Part shown: positions 51,101 to 62,299 of the stretch, piece after piece
Layout: every line of letters starts with the position of its first letter
How positions within the stretch are numbered: position 1 is the first letter of the stretch
NCBI GenBank assembly: GCA_036345935.2
Contig: JADWOT020000868.1
Location: 1-64,000, forward strand
Source: Taenia hydatigena
Lineage: Eukaryota > Platyhelminthes > Cestoda > Cyclophyllidea > Taeniidae
DNA: 64,000 bases
Reading direction: 5' to 3'
Notes under the pieces: model-generated
What the model saw: only the letters and a program-made list of their open reading frames with translations
Told to the model about the DNA's origin: nothing
The model's database searches: none
Program-made: the position numbers and the translations under genes

Positions 51101-51796
51101 GAAGTGGAATTGAGTTGTGATCCTGGCGGAACTGAACATAGCTAGAAATCTTGCCAACGGCCTGGAACACGGAACATGGAACACTCATGGAAGGGATGCA
51201 GAACAATAAACAAATCATCTTTGATTACAGAGATTACTGAATCTTGAGCAAAACGGATTTAAGCATCATGACTTGTTGCTATTAACATGAATAGCCGAAG
51301 AACTGGAATGAGTACATGGACAAATTAGCAGGACGAATGTTACAACCATGTTGGAGATCTTCCTCCTTAATTCATGTTCTTTTCCAGCAACTCCTCTGCT
51401 CGCAGTGGAGTGGCCAAACTATACCGTGACACGTTGATAAGTTCCGTGAGTGGCTCTTCGTTTTGACTTAAAGAGAAAAGACTTTGCAATTATATCTTTG
51501 CTAGAGTCCTTTTCTTCAGTCCTTCTCAACGTCGTCGGCACACATTCCGTCCCAGAATTATGTGCACTTCCATCCTCAAAGCTGTCTCAACTGCTGCAGA
51601 GACAGGTGAAAAAGAGTCCGCTAATGCGGATGAGAAAAGATTCTGTGGCGTTTCCTAACCTAACTTCCCAATATACCACTTGCGTTTGGCAACTAACTCT
51701 CTTTCGCCTTTTGCGGGAATAATGTAATAACCGTGAACTATGAAACGTTTCACTAGTAGGCCAATCAGTGCGGCTCGTATGAGACGGTAGAAAGTG
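48150..51796. other. Stretch without a recognised gene
   Basis: About 3.6 kb with only short, unassigned frames (for example 50,764..51,042 and 51,450..51,722, each about 90 codons). No F-box blocks, promoter module or repeats R1 to R3 were seen. The segment near 49,630 has a faint resemblance to 38,440 and 42,440. Confidence 0.45.
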
Positions 51797-52210
51797 ACTG
51801 CTGACGCCTGATTTTTGTGTCAAACGATCTACTGACTTCTCTAATGGCATCACACCTTAGCAGCATTGCGATGATTGTTAACTTCTTGCAGAAAAATCAA
51901 CCACGTATGCCTTCATTTGACGCCTCTGTACTGCTGCTATGCCGGTATTATCGCATTAGCAAACGCTCATGCTCTCTCAACCGCGTCTGCCGTGTTTGTT
52001 GTGTTTTTTTACCATTAGACGGCAAAGGACAGCTGGTCGAGGTGAGACGATCGCGTAATACTCACACCAGACGACACGGAACCGCCGAATGTGTCAACGC
52101 CACTGTGGGGTCAATCGATTTCCCTACTCCCATTCCCCACCCCCTTCCGAGGCTGCAGTATTTAAACCTCGTCACCTCTGTCACACCACCTACGCTATCA
52201 CCTTTCCAGC
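51797..52210 (+). repeat. Shared upstream module of F-box copies
   Basis: Homologue of 45,870..46,258, with the best preserved promoter at its 3' end. Frames crossing it (such as 51,817..52,227) are accounted for by this non-coding conservation. Confidence 0.75.
52159..52166 (+). promoter_or_regulatory. TATA box (TATTTAAA) of F-box copy at 52.2 kb
   Basis: TATTTAAA followed by CCTCGTCACCTCTGTCACAC, 45 bp before the ATG. The flanks match the promoters at 46.2 and 47.96 kb closely and at 13.2 and 57.1 kb more loosely. Confidence 0.75.
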
Positions 52211-52749
52211 ATGGTGGGTTCCGGTAGATTCTATTTGCATCTTACCATTCCTTCCTCTTTGCTCATTTTCACCACCTGCCCTATATATATCCCGGCTTGT
52301 GTTCTCCAACATCACTACACATTCATCACACACCCATGTTTCTGCTAATAGCTTGCTTTCGTTTCACTTTAGGAACAGTTCATAATCACCGACCTTCCAC
52401 CCGATTTGACACTCAAAATATGCGAATACCTCAGCGTGGAGGATATAGTGAATGTCTGCAGAGCCATCCCTAAGTGGCAATGGATTCTGTTATATCTGCA
52501 CGTTTTATAAACATTTATATTTCTGCGAATACTATTAAACGCTCTACCTGGTCATACCACTACAGCGTGCTTCACGTCAGATTGATTCCATCAGCATACT
52601 ACATGTGTACCGCAGAATTTATCAGTGTGCAATACGAATGCTATACACACATAATAGACTCGGGGTGGCGACTATGGTGTGTCAAGCGTGTTGCAGTTGA
52701 AAGCCTCAATTTAAAGGAGCTATCACAACTAGTCCATCACGACCTGTGA
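52211..52749 (+). pseudogene. F-box family pseudogene at 52.2 kb
   Basis: ATG at 52,211 is followed directly by GTGGGT; intron 52,214..52,372 ends TTTCACTTTAG; exon 2 opens EQFIITDLPPDLTLKICEYL in phase 0, then DIVNVCRAIPKWQW, an intact F-box. A stop follows at about 52,510. A second frame, 52,474..52,749, carries the end of the family core (WRLWCVK, then LKELSQLVHHDL and a stop). The middle of the protein (some 100 residues, including the PHQTL block) is missing, so an internal deletion plus frameshift is likely. If translated from the ATG it would give a bare F-box peptide of about 46 residues. Confidence 0.8.
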
Positions 52750-52869
52750 ATGAAGGAAACTGACACTTTCTTGCAAGTGTTGCTTCTCTCTGTGACTGCC
52801 AACTCAAATATTGCTCTCTTCTCGTGCCGCATCTTTCTGTCCTTTCTCACTTAATTTTGCGGCTTTCAA

Positions 52870-53190
52870 ACCCATTAGCGTAGACTTGCTTACGGCATGG
52901 ACGTTCCTATTTGTTAAGGGGAGAAATCAAATGGCACACGTATCATGCTTGAAGGCGTGAAGGGCAGATTTGATGCAGGCACTGCCACTAAGGCGTCATT
53001 CTATCTCAGCCGTGCTTTAAGTCATGTAGTGATGCACGAGTATTTATGAAGTAGTTAGATGGTAAGCAGCGAGTAATATCAGCAACTAACTTCAAGTAGG
53101 GCAGGGGCTTGCTTGGTGCAACATCTGTGCGCGGATCGCATATCAATTCCTGCTTCGTTTCCTGCCCCGGCAAGGATTCACTATAATATA
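52870..53190 (+). repeat. Tandem duplication unit, first copy (3' flank)
   Basis: Aligns with 53,840..54,120 through blocks such as TATGCTTGAAGG, GGCAGATTTG, GCGAGTAA and GGTTGGTGCAAC-like strings. The two copies flank the partial gene copy at 53,286..53,750. Confidence 0.65.
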
Positions 53191-53285
53191 TCCATCGGGA
53201 CCACTGCAGGTAAAATACGCTGAGTAGTGTTACCACGATAAATAAGCACTGCAAGCATTGCGCCACAACCTGATAAGTTGTCCTG

Positions 53286-53750
53286 TCAGCAATTTAGACG
53301 GTGGCTTGGCAGAAGAAACACTCTCTTAGCACTAGCTAAAGCCATCAACTTCATCTCGTGTAGGTCCTGCTCAAATATGATAGACTGTGCAGTAGCTTCT
53401 AAGCATACAGCTCTTAAATTGTCTTTCCACGGAAAGCTACACGATAGCAACATGGCACAATGGCATCCTGACCCACTTTGTGTCTCCACACTCTGTAAAC
53501 AACAATGTGTCTGCAAAACCTATTACACTTTATACCTTGCCAAATTACTTAATCTTGCTTCCTGTCGTATAGATCCTACCGCTATGCTACATGAGTGCGG
53601 CTGAGTTCATTAGTATGTAATACGACTGCTGTACATGCATGATGGACCCACATTAGCGAATGTACTATGTCAAGCTTCATGCAGTTGAGAACTACAATTT
53701 GAAGGAGCTGTCACGATTTGCCTACTTCGATCTCTTAATCAAGGGAACAA
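53286..53750 (+). pseudogene. Partial F-box family copy, tandem to 52.2-kb copy
   Basis: The frame to 53,604 has RRWLGRRN, resembling WKWLDKNL after the F-box. After a frameshift, about 53,655..53,745 reads RMYYVKLHAVENYNLKELS, clearly related to RLWCVKRVAVESLNLKELS of the preceding copy. The F-box and promoter are absent. The downstream flank (53,840..54,120) matches 52,870..53,190, giving a tandem duplication of about 0.95 kb. Confidence 0.7.
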
Positions 53751-53839
53751 ACGTTAATTTTTCTCGAATTCGCCAACTGAAATATACTCCTTTTCCTGTA
53801 AAGCATCCTTCTTTTCTTTTCCGCTTAATTTAAAAACAA

Positions 53840-54120
53840 TTAGCTTAGGCTTCTTTGGTGGCTTATGCATCATGCTTGTCAAGGAAGCATTCAAAGGGCG
53901 CGCACACTATGCTTGAAGGAGTAAAAAGGCAGATTTGTTGTAGGCACCGTCGTAGAGTCATGTAGTGTCTATGAGACAGCAGGGTGGCAAAAAGCGAGTA
54001 ACATCCGCAACTTACATGAAATGCGGCAGAGATTTGGTTGGTGCAACGCCTTCTTTTCGCGAATATCACATCATTTCTTGCTCCACGTTCTGCTGCGGCG
54101 AATATTCGCTTCAGCTTCTG
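53840..54120 (+). repeat. Tandem duplication unit, second copy (3' flank)
   Basis: Second copy of 52,870..53,190, with several indels. Confidence 0.65.
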
Positions 54121-54124
54121 CATC

Positions 54125-55487
54125 AGAATGACTGTAAGTGAAGCATGCCAAAGAGCAGTAAGATAATGAATCGAGCACTAAAAGCATTGGGCCACAACCC
54201 ACTTTATTTTAATGCACGTGCTTCTATCCTAAGGTAGAAAACTGATGTCTTTGAATCATTGTTGTGTTTAGAACTGCCAAGACAGTGACGCAACAATCCT
54301 CATTTTGCCTTATTTCCCTTAATCAAAAGATATTGGAGCAGATATGCACAGGCGAGTGATCAACACGTCTGGTGGTCAGAGTCCTGGTCCTGCCTCTGAT
54401 GTGGCATTCGCAACGAGTAAGCATCGCGAGAAATCCGGGAATCACGTCGTCAGGGTGTTAAAGTAGCAGATTGAAGGCGTGGTTAAATCTGGGTAACATG
54501 TGTAGACGTCGTGGTGAGGTCAGCCTGATCCCTCCTCCGAAGGGCATGTTGTTTAGTCCTCGTTGTTTTATTTTCATTTCCAAGATCAGCATTTCACTCA
54601 ATATGTACAAAATTGATGCAACGCAATGATTTGCCTTTATGTCAGATTGTAATTCGGTATACGCTACATCTTTAGACAACCAAAGTGCCCGTTTCTAAGT
54701 TCATTCGACCCTGCATGAGCTTAACGCCTATTTTGGGATATGAAGCAGCGGCAGCACCATCAAAGGTTCGTATGCTCACACACACTTTACGGTGACAAAA
54801 CTAACACGTATATAGTAGTTATTAGGGATATGGAACTCTAGCAAATACTGGATCACGCCATTATTCTCGGCTTAATCATGGACATGGCATTGCGGGCATC
54901 AAGTTCGACCCATGGCACAGGGAAGCAAGGCACCGCAGCAGTAGCGATGACAACTTCTTATTTACCGAAACACTTCTCTTAAAATACGACTGACGCTCCT
55001 ACACACATTGATGATGTCACAAGCTTCCTCATCAATTCATGCGCTATTTGTCAGGTCTGATAATTAGACGTCCCTCTCACGATGTGCGAACCCTCAAATT
55101 TTAATTTGATATGGAGCCTTACTCATTCTCCAATGTTTTTAAACGACAATCCACCCAAATAAATCAGCATGGCTTTAAGCTTATAAAGGCATTTCAGTGT
55201 TATTGGGGCAGCATCAAGAATTCGAATGGGGACGTAAAAGCCACAAAAATGACACGCCACGACGAACATGGTTTGAGGCCTGCGAGACCTCCCCTCTCTC
55301 CTTACAGCCACGAAAATGGACGGATTTAGCACGTCTGGAGTCGTGTGTGCGTGTGTTGTGCGCTGTCGGTGGGCCGCGTTGATCGCATCCAACCACGAAA
55401 TCAAAAAGAAGCCATACAACGTAAAATAATTTGAGCCGCTCATTAATAAGAAGGCAAGTATTATTTTAGATAGACCTTGGATGCACA
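54125..55487. other. Stretch without a recognised gene
   Basis: No family blocks, repeats or convincing frames, apart from the downstream part of the 205-codon minus-strand frame at 55,123..55,740. Confidence 0.45.
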
Positions 55488-55740
55488 GAGACCGGAACAG
55501 GGCGCTCCCGGAATCGAAGAGTGCGTGCCAGATAAGAAAAAGGAAACAGCAGTGCAGTATGCATTTAAGAAACAGGGCTGCGAGCAAAGTAAAGTGTAGT
55601 AATAGTAGGGACAATTGATGCGCTGAGTTGTAAAGCAAAGAAGTTAAAATGACGAAAAATGGGAGATCTATCCATGAGTGAATAGAGATGCGCTGAAAAG
55701 CATAGGCGATATTAAGTAGCAACGTGACATCGAAGTGCAT
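55123..55740 (-). other. Unassigned 205-codon frame, probably chance
   Basis: The longest frame on the minus strand in this part, hydrophobic and Leu-rich. Its first half overlaps the start of the third segment copy, where the two palindrome arms have stops and frameshifts in the same reading. Its second half lies in unrelated sequence. That pattern fits a frame opened by chance. No domain was recognised. Confidence 0.15.
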
Positions 55741-57128
55741 ATTTAGTGGAGTTAATTTGAGACAGCCCTCAAGTCGTAGGCATTACATCAATCTTAGCAT
55801 TCAGCTGTTGACAAAGTCAAAGTTGACAGCACAAGTTTCTCAACTTATCACAGCTAACCGCAATGTGGAACCTAAGCTGATAATACGTTGCTTTTGCGGT
55901 GTTTTCGCTTAAAACGGTCAACCAGATAACTCTAAGTTGCAAAGGGCTCACAAGGTAGCACGCTTTAAAGTGGTAGTGATTTGAAGGCTAGTAGTAACTC
56001 AGACATCTGACCTCACAATACCATGTCATCATTTACATGAATAATATGTTCATCACTCAGCCTCTGACAAACTGATTCCTCTCAGTTACAGAATAGCCTC
56101 ATCGAAGACATAGTGAAGGGCAAGTCATGTATTAGCAAACTTGCCTCCGCAGTCTTCAGAACGGGCGCAGCTGTAGCAAGCTACTCTGATTTTAGGTGGT
56201 GTGCAGCGTACGTGGATCTCTTCATTCATCTGACCGTGCTAATCACCGTGGCGGATGACAGTTTTGGTGCACGCATGAACAGTGGAGATGGGTGGAGGTA
56301 ACCACTCATGCACTTTCCGATTTTATTGGCGTATGCACCACTTGAATCGCACACAACTTCAAGTATTGTGTAAAGTTTTCTAGAAATTATCTCAACTTTG
56401 GTTTTGGTTGGATTCATCACTTCTTACTGCATCAAATGCACTTACTTTATCCGCTTGAGCACATCCCTCTGTGCCATCAAAACAAGAAACTTATTTATTG
56501 AAATTCATGCAGTTGAGCCCATGTTCTGACTCCAGACCTCCTACATGCAACAAAATTATGCGAAAGACACTTTTGCACTTTCACCGTGTTTCCGCTTCAA
56601 TAGAGGTGAGTGTTTAGTGGACCAGCATTTTATGGATTTCAAAATTCGTGAATAAATCAGTGCTAGTCTACGTTAGCTCACTTTCATCACTCGTTATGAG
56701 GAGTTTTACTGTCGATGCTGATAATGACGGGTCGTGTTAAAGTCGACACTTATAGATTATTTCGCAGATAAAGACATTGTTGTTTTACGGCCCAATATCT
56801 ACATTAGCCTAAATACACCATGGCTCGTGCGTGGAAAATGCCAACTGCAAATACGTAAGGACTGTCTAGGGAATGGTCTTCTGTCTTATCAAGTTAATGG
56901 CTCGTAGCGGTGAAATAGGCAGTGGTATTGATGCCATAGTTGCCGCAATGCACTACTCTGCGCGCAAGATTATAAGTTTCTATGCTATTGGATTGCAGCC
57001 CCTATAGTCGGATAAAGGGTGGTCAGATAGGTGTTGCTGATGCGTGAATTTCAGACCAGGCGATACGGCGAGAACCAATGAGCTGTCTCACAGTGGGGTC
57101 ACTCGGACACCCCCTCCAAGGCGCAATG

Positions 57129-57135
57129 TATTTAA
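57129..57135 (+). promoter_or_regulatory. TATA box of third palindrome-gene copy
   Basis: TATTTAA followed by GCCTCGGCGCATC, 50 bp before ATG at 57,185, as in the palindrome arms. Confidence 0.7.
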
Positions 57136-57184
57136 GCCTCGGCGCATCTACCACGCCATCAATCTACGCTAGCGTCTCGCAACA

Positions 57185-58310
57185 ATGGTAGGTCCTAAAG
57201 GCCAACATTTCTTTTTCATTAATTATTATTGTTGGTTGGATATTTCGCACTGTTTTAGTTCGCCTATTTGAACCTCATATAACCGGAAATGGCATTCTTT
57301 CTTGAAATCATAGGCTCGAAACAGCTCACGTCGCAAAATTACCGAGCTTCCCTTTGAATTGGCGTTACAAATATGCCAATATCTCAACGGTTGTGATCTG
57401 GTCAATTGTTGCATGGCTATTCCAAGATGGAGGGGAATACCTTCAATGCCGAAGTTCTCCGCTGTTCTATATCAGCAGATTAACACGTGGGCCTGGCTTG
57501 ACAAATGTCTTCTCCAAATTCTGCGCCAAATTCTCATCGAAACGCACTGCAAGCTATTATGTATTACAATGCCCAGCTTGACTCCCTCCAACGCACTTTA
57601 ACAGAGCTGCCGCAGATACGAGACCAAAGACCTGTACACATTTGGCTGTTTAGAGACCCACACGTGGCTTGGCCGTCGCCACGTGAATTCACAATTTGCC
57701 TACATCCGCCAGAGCTATTCCTTCTCAGCCGTCATTCATCTATAAATTCTTTAAAGGACACAAATGGTGTTGCAAACGGCAGGCTTATCTTTGTAACAAC
57801 TTGTGTCGAAGGCAGCATGCATACTATGTACCGACAACTCATCTCAGTTGACTTCTCCACGAGCCCATTGACAAAAACTACGATAAGTAGCGTCTGATGA
57901 GGTTGGAGGGATTCCAGGGTGATTGTTAGATCATGATTGGAAAAGTGCGAGAGATCCACTGCATATAGTAGGCAGTCGCAGTAGTCAGGCGCAACCATAC
58001 GCTCAATCATGATCTAACAATCACCCTAGAATCCCTCCAACCTCATCAAACGCTACTTATCGTAGTTTTTGTCAATAAGCTCGTGGATAAGTCAACTGAG
58101 ATGAGTTGTCTCATGAATTTCCACCAGAACCTTGCACAGCACAACAGCCATCTCCTGGCTATCATGCAAACCAAATGGCGGCTATGTTGTATCAAGAACT
58201 TTAATCCAACCTACACCGACTGGAGCAATGTGTTGAATTGGAGTCTCTACGACGTGCTCTCTCAAAGAATTGAGAATGCTCAAGTTGATGACTCTGCCCA
58301 CCCCATGTAA
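57185..58310 (+). pseudogene. F-box family gene, third copy, broken by inversion
   Basis: ATG at 57,185, donor GTAGGT, intron 57,188..57,313, exon 2 opening ARNSSRRKITELPFELAL in phase 0. The F-box is intact here (LALQICQYLNGCDLVNCC, then MAIPRWR), unlike in the palindrome copies. A 13-nt deletion near 57,515 (in CTTCTCCAAATTCTG) shifts the frame. The frame from 57,505 then follows the palindrome protein until about 57,834, where an inverted duplication of its own coding sequence interrupts it. The family frame resumes from about 58,004 to the stop at 58,310 with WRLCCIK intact. The three copies thus carry different inactivating lesions. Confidence 0.85.
57835..58107. repeat. Short inverted duplication inside F-box gene
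   Basis: 57,835..57,938 is the reverse complement of 58,004..58,107, with a 65-bp loop. The inverted block as a whole (57,835..58,000) equals the reverse complement of the coding segment found intact at about 13,950..14,120. Junction sequences are ACCGAC|AACTC and CATAC|GCTCAATC. The structure fits a local template switch during replication. Confidence 0.9.
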
Positions 58311-59520
58311 TTGGATCCTCTATGCATGCAACACTGATGATGTGCTTTTATACCCTCGTTTTTGATATTGTTGTTTGGGTGATTTGGTAAGGATGACTTT
58401 GGAAGCTCATGCAAATACCAGTTGAAAAACGGCTCTAGTAACGTTGTGGCAAGATGTCAGCAGGAACTGCTTTAGCATTGCAAATTGCCCATTCCCTGAG
58501 TTCTAGAAATTTTCGATCGTTGTGCTCGAGTGATTTTGCAATTAGCATTGGAGAAATGCAAATAACTGCATTAAATGACTAAAGCATTATGTTTCCAGTG
58601 TTGGCAGCTCGTGCGATTACCTACCACTTAACGAGTAAGACGGGTCGGTTTCGTAAGAAACAGCATATTACGCCACATGCTTTAGGTTGAAGATGAATGC
58701 CACTAGAAATCACCCTCAGTGTTGGCGTGATTAATTGAATTTGCTCCGGATGTACTTTGCGATTGTTTAGCAAGTGTAGCAATGGCATCGATGGAACCTT
58801 TTGTCACCAAATTGAAATCCAAAAAGGGTAGTTTCCTGCGTGCAGGAAAGCGGAGAGTAAAACTCGGAGATTAATTGCATGACTATGGTGCAATAGAAGT
58901 CAATGGCTATGGTGAATGAAATTAACAAGCCTCAGTCATGCTTAGACATCACAGTGTAGCGACAGAAAGTTCACAACCCTTTTTTCTGCTGTAGCTCTGC
59001 ACTCAAATTCAGAGGAGATGAATGTTTCATCACGGACGCTGGAAAAAGCTCATGAAGTAATACTTAGACACCAAAACGAGCTCATAGAACACGTCATTAA
59101 ATGGGTTTGAGACTACCTGTCATGAGTTAACTGGAAGCGAAGCCGTAGTACACATCCCAGGGGTAGCCTTCATGGTTAGTCTCTCATATATGTCCAAACA
59201 TCTTGAGAATATCTGCACCTTAATAATAAGATTAAAAGTGAGCAAGTGTGTGGCAATCTTTATCATGTTCCTCGAAGCTAAGTGCCTCGTGTGATTGCAT
59301 TTACCTAGCGCATTAATCGATCAGGTCATCCCAAAATCGCAAGCCTTCACCGACTGAGTTAATCACTGTTGAATGACTTGGAACAAACAAAATTGTGGAG
59401 AAGTTGAGTACTCAAAGTCCTAACTGCAAAGCTGTTGGTGGTGCGATGGACATTAATGACCCTGCATTTATCAAGACCCTTAGATTTTGTCCCATAACTG
59501 AGCTCCCAACTTATCGTATC

Positions 59521-60424
59521 ATGTCCCACAATGTATCCACATAAGATCCCGAAGATCTCGCTGTCCAAATATGTTTATTAGAGGACACAAATACGCTTAG
59601 AAGGCCACTGCTGGAGCATGGGTTAACCACACAAAGCACTTCGCCCGCATTCAACCTACGGCCCCGTTGCTTGCTTTTCCACTTTATCCAACCTGTAAGG
59701 AAGTGCCATGGGATCAACTTCACCCTTTCATGAAACTCGTCCGTTCAATTCCAACTATTACTGAAATCCGGAAGTTACTTAACACTGAGACAGCAGTTGA
59801 TTGCTGAGCATGCTACTTCAGAAGAGCGATTACTTTCTGCGTTTATTGAATGACCGATTGCATTAGGAGTAAGCTTTGCTGTGTGGATGGATTTGTAGCA
59901 GAATGACTACAGTCTGGTCAAGGAATGAGTTCAATTCTGGTGACTTGGTAAGGGTTGTTGTACCAACCAAGACAAAGACAAATGCGTGTTGGCCGCAGGT
60001 TGCTCCACCATGTAGGAAGTGACCAAGTGTGCCCCAATTTGCGAGTCACTGCAAGCTGCCGAGTCCGCTAGTCGCAGTCACTGAATTATAGTTTATTTGG
60101 GTCTGTTTGGAACCGGCATGCCATCAGGCATAATCACTCTCAACCTTGAGGTTAATCAGCACATTCTAGTAAGCGCTGGTGAGTTTTCGACTGTCGTGTA
60201 TAACAGCAACGAAAGAATCCGAACGAGACAGACTTCGTTTACTTGACTTAATGATGCTCTTAAGACCACCATACAGTTCCTCATAGCATGTGCTACAAAT
60301 CTTACCAAAGGTCTTTGTCATTTTGACTACTCTTATTATTAATATTATTATTATTGTCCAGACACCGTCCGTGGATCGCGGGAGAGATTTAATGCACCCG
60401 ATGCATTCAGTTTATGGTTGTGGA
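59521..60424. mobile_element. About 900-bp insertion in the third segment copy
   Basis: Interrupts the homology between 15,540 and 15,580 of the left arm: the third copy leaves it at CCAACTTATCGTA and rejoins at CTGTACGAAGC. No terminal inverted repeats, poly(A) tail or target duplication stand out. It contains an ATT-rich microsatellite at about 60,334..60,357. Its mobile nature is inferred only from its presence or absence between copies. Confidence 0.3.
60334..60357. repeat. ATT microsatellite
   Basis: TATTATTAATATTATTATTATT-type run of about 24 bp. Confidence 0.7.
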
Positions 60425-60740
60425 CTGCGGACTGTACGAAGCGTCGCGTCATTTGCGAAATATTCTGCCTCCTAACTTCTACTTTCCCACTGCCATGAAA
60501 AAGGCTGGATCAATTTGTCCAGTGTCTCAAACTAAAACTACCCATTCGATCATGCTGTCTATTTAAATGTTAAGAATGGGCAAAAGATAAAAAAACCCAA
60601 ACCAAATATTTGGTTATATCGAAAAGGAAATGCTCTACAATTATTAAGGGAACAAAAATATTCTCTTTGACAAATGATCGTGCGAATCAACACATTCGCA
60701 ATCAGGCTTTGGCCTCGCTAATTTATTAGCAAACATTATA
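60425..60740 (+). repeat. Third segment copy, distal part
   Basis: Aligns with about 15,575..15,815 of the left arm (GTACGAAGC, GCGAAATATTCTGCCTCCT, CCATTCGATCATGCTGTC). About 60 extra bases (60,650..60,710) interrupt it before the final CTCGCTAATTTATT block. Confidence 0.85.
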
Positions 60741-61219
60741 GTGGCGGTATGTTTGAGTGTGTGACACGATCAATGGATTTAATCGATAGCCTCACCATTT
60801 GAAAGTCAGCAGCGCTTTCTGTCTGGTGACCGCACTGCCATCACACTGGTTTGTGGTGCATGTTGGCGGCTAATGATGATAATTATTACTGGTACGACTG
60901 GAGCGATGTGCTGCTTTGTGGTGTAGGTGAGGGATGCGCTGAATGTGCTTGTGAAAGTGATAGCAACCACCCACAACGATGAGACTGTACTGTCGCCTCA
61001 CAATGCCAGTGAGCTAGAAATGCGGTTGAAATGCGAGTGGAATAAAAGTGTTACTTAAATGACTTTAGTAGTGGGTTACTGTTGCTGAGCATGACAGGAA
61101 GACCGGTGTGAGTGTTGAAGGGATTCATGCAGCATATCCGGTATGTGCATTTCCGGTGGCGGTAAGGAAAGAACCAGCACATACCACATGGGTGGGGCAG
61201 CAGGCTTGCTTTTCGGTGA

Positions 61220-61316
61220 AGAGAAGGAAAGAGAAAGGAGGGACGGAAGGAAGAAAGGAAGGAAGGATGGATGGATGGAAGGAAGGAAGGAATGAATGAA
61301 GGGAGAAAGAAGAGGT
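61220..61316. repeat. GGAA/GGAT-rich purine microsatellite
   Basis: Interrupted GGAA repeats (GGAAGGAAGGATGGATGGAT and similar) with almost no pyrimidines except T of GGAT. Confidence 0.85.
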
Positions 61317-61714
61317 AAAATGTGTCACACATGCGCGACGGTGGTTGATAGCCGTAAGATAGAATGATAAATTGGTGAAAATAGTTCTCGTTGGACTTGA
61401 GATGGTGCATTTGAAGGAGTAGCTTCTACTTTGAGTCATTGCCTTATTGGTAGGGCCGTCTTTTTGATGAGTCTCCACATCTGCCATAAGGTGTTGCTCC
61501 CAGTCGCCAGAATTGTGCCAATACGTGAGGCTTCTCATTGTCAGCACTGTGGTGTCCTTCATGAGTGACATTATTATTCGACCTGTGAGGAGTGACATAC
61601 TCCTGATAAGTAAACTAAAGTCTTTTCAATTTGATTAATTGAGCAATGGCTTTTTCAAGCAGAGTCATTGAACAAAAAGATTTGCAGTGGGTAGAAAACA
61701 CAATTGTACTAGTG

Positions 61715-61835
61715 CCGCCAATGCTGCTGCTGCCGCTGCTGCTGTTCCTAGTAGTAATACGAACACTTTCATTATTACTATTACTGCTACTATTGGTACT
61801 TCCTTCCTTCCTCCCTTCCTTCCCTCCGACTATGC
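61715..61835. repeat. Compound CTG/ATT/CTT microsatellite
   Basis: GCTGCTGCTGCCGCTGCTGC, then ATTACTATTACT-type repeats, then CCTTCCTTCCTCCCTTCC. Confidence 0.8.
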
Positions 61836-62299
61836 AGGGTATGTTGATTGATTAGAAGTGGGATGGAGACACCACGCCTCCATGGAATACTGTCGAGTTT
61901 ATCGAAAACCTGTGAAGCAATAGAGACTGTTAGTGCTGCATTGCCCTCAACTTCGACCATGTGCTCGTGTGCACTGCAATGCTTGCTGGCAATTGTAAAC
62001 ACTCCGATTCCGTTATCACCTGGACAGTTCAACTTCGAGTCGCTTTCATGCAAGCAGTTTTGATGGGCAACACGAGAGACACAATAATGTCATCTTTTGC
62101 TCAACATGTGGAAGATTCAAGTTGGTTCACATAAATTACTCGGCCAAATTCATCACCCTCCTGTGCTTATTTTCCTTGGCCTCCATTTATCGCTCACCTC
62201 TTCTTCACCTCATTCCATCCATTCGACGCACTATCACGTATACCTCAATGCAGTCGGTCTCCCTACAACTCACGCGTCGCGCACGCTCAACGAGGTCAA

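Larger units (their letters stand above)
55488..59520 (+). repeat. Third, diverged copy of palindrome segment
   Basis: Aligns in the same orientation with about 11,540..15,540 of the left arm (and so inverted with the right arm). It carries many substitutions and small indels, far more than between the arms. It contains the third copy of the palindrome F-box gene. Homology breaks at about 59,520 in CCAACTTATC and resumes at 60,425. Confidence 0.9.

Noticed and set aside
51817..52385. 136- and 98-codon frames just upstream of the 52.2-kb gene
   Set aside because: They overlap the promoter module, including the TATA box, and the aligned module at 46 kb does not keep either frame open.
59521..60424. 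DNA transposon with terminal inverted repeats
   Set aside because: I compared both ends and saw no matching inverted ends or duplicated target, so only a presence/absence block is claimed.
61051..61598. 119- and 157-codon minus-strand frames
   Set aside because: Their length comes from the GGAA/GGAT microsatellite, which reads as low-complexity Ser/Phe/Pro; there is no domain or splice support.
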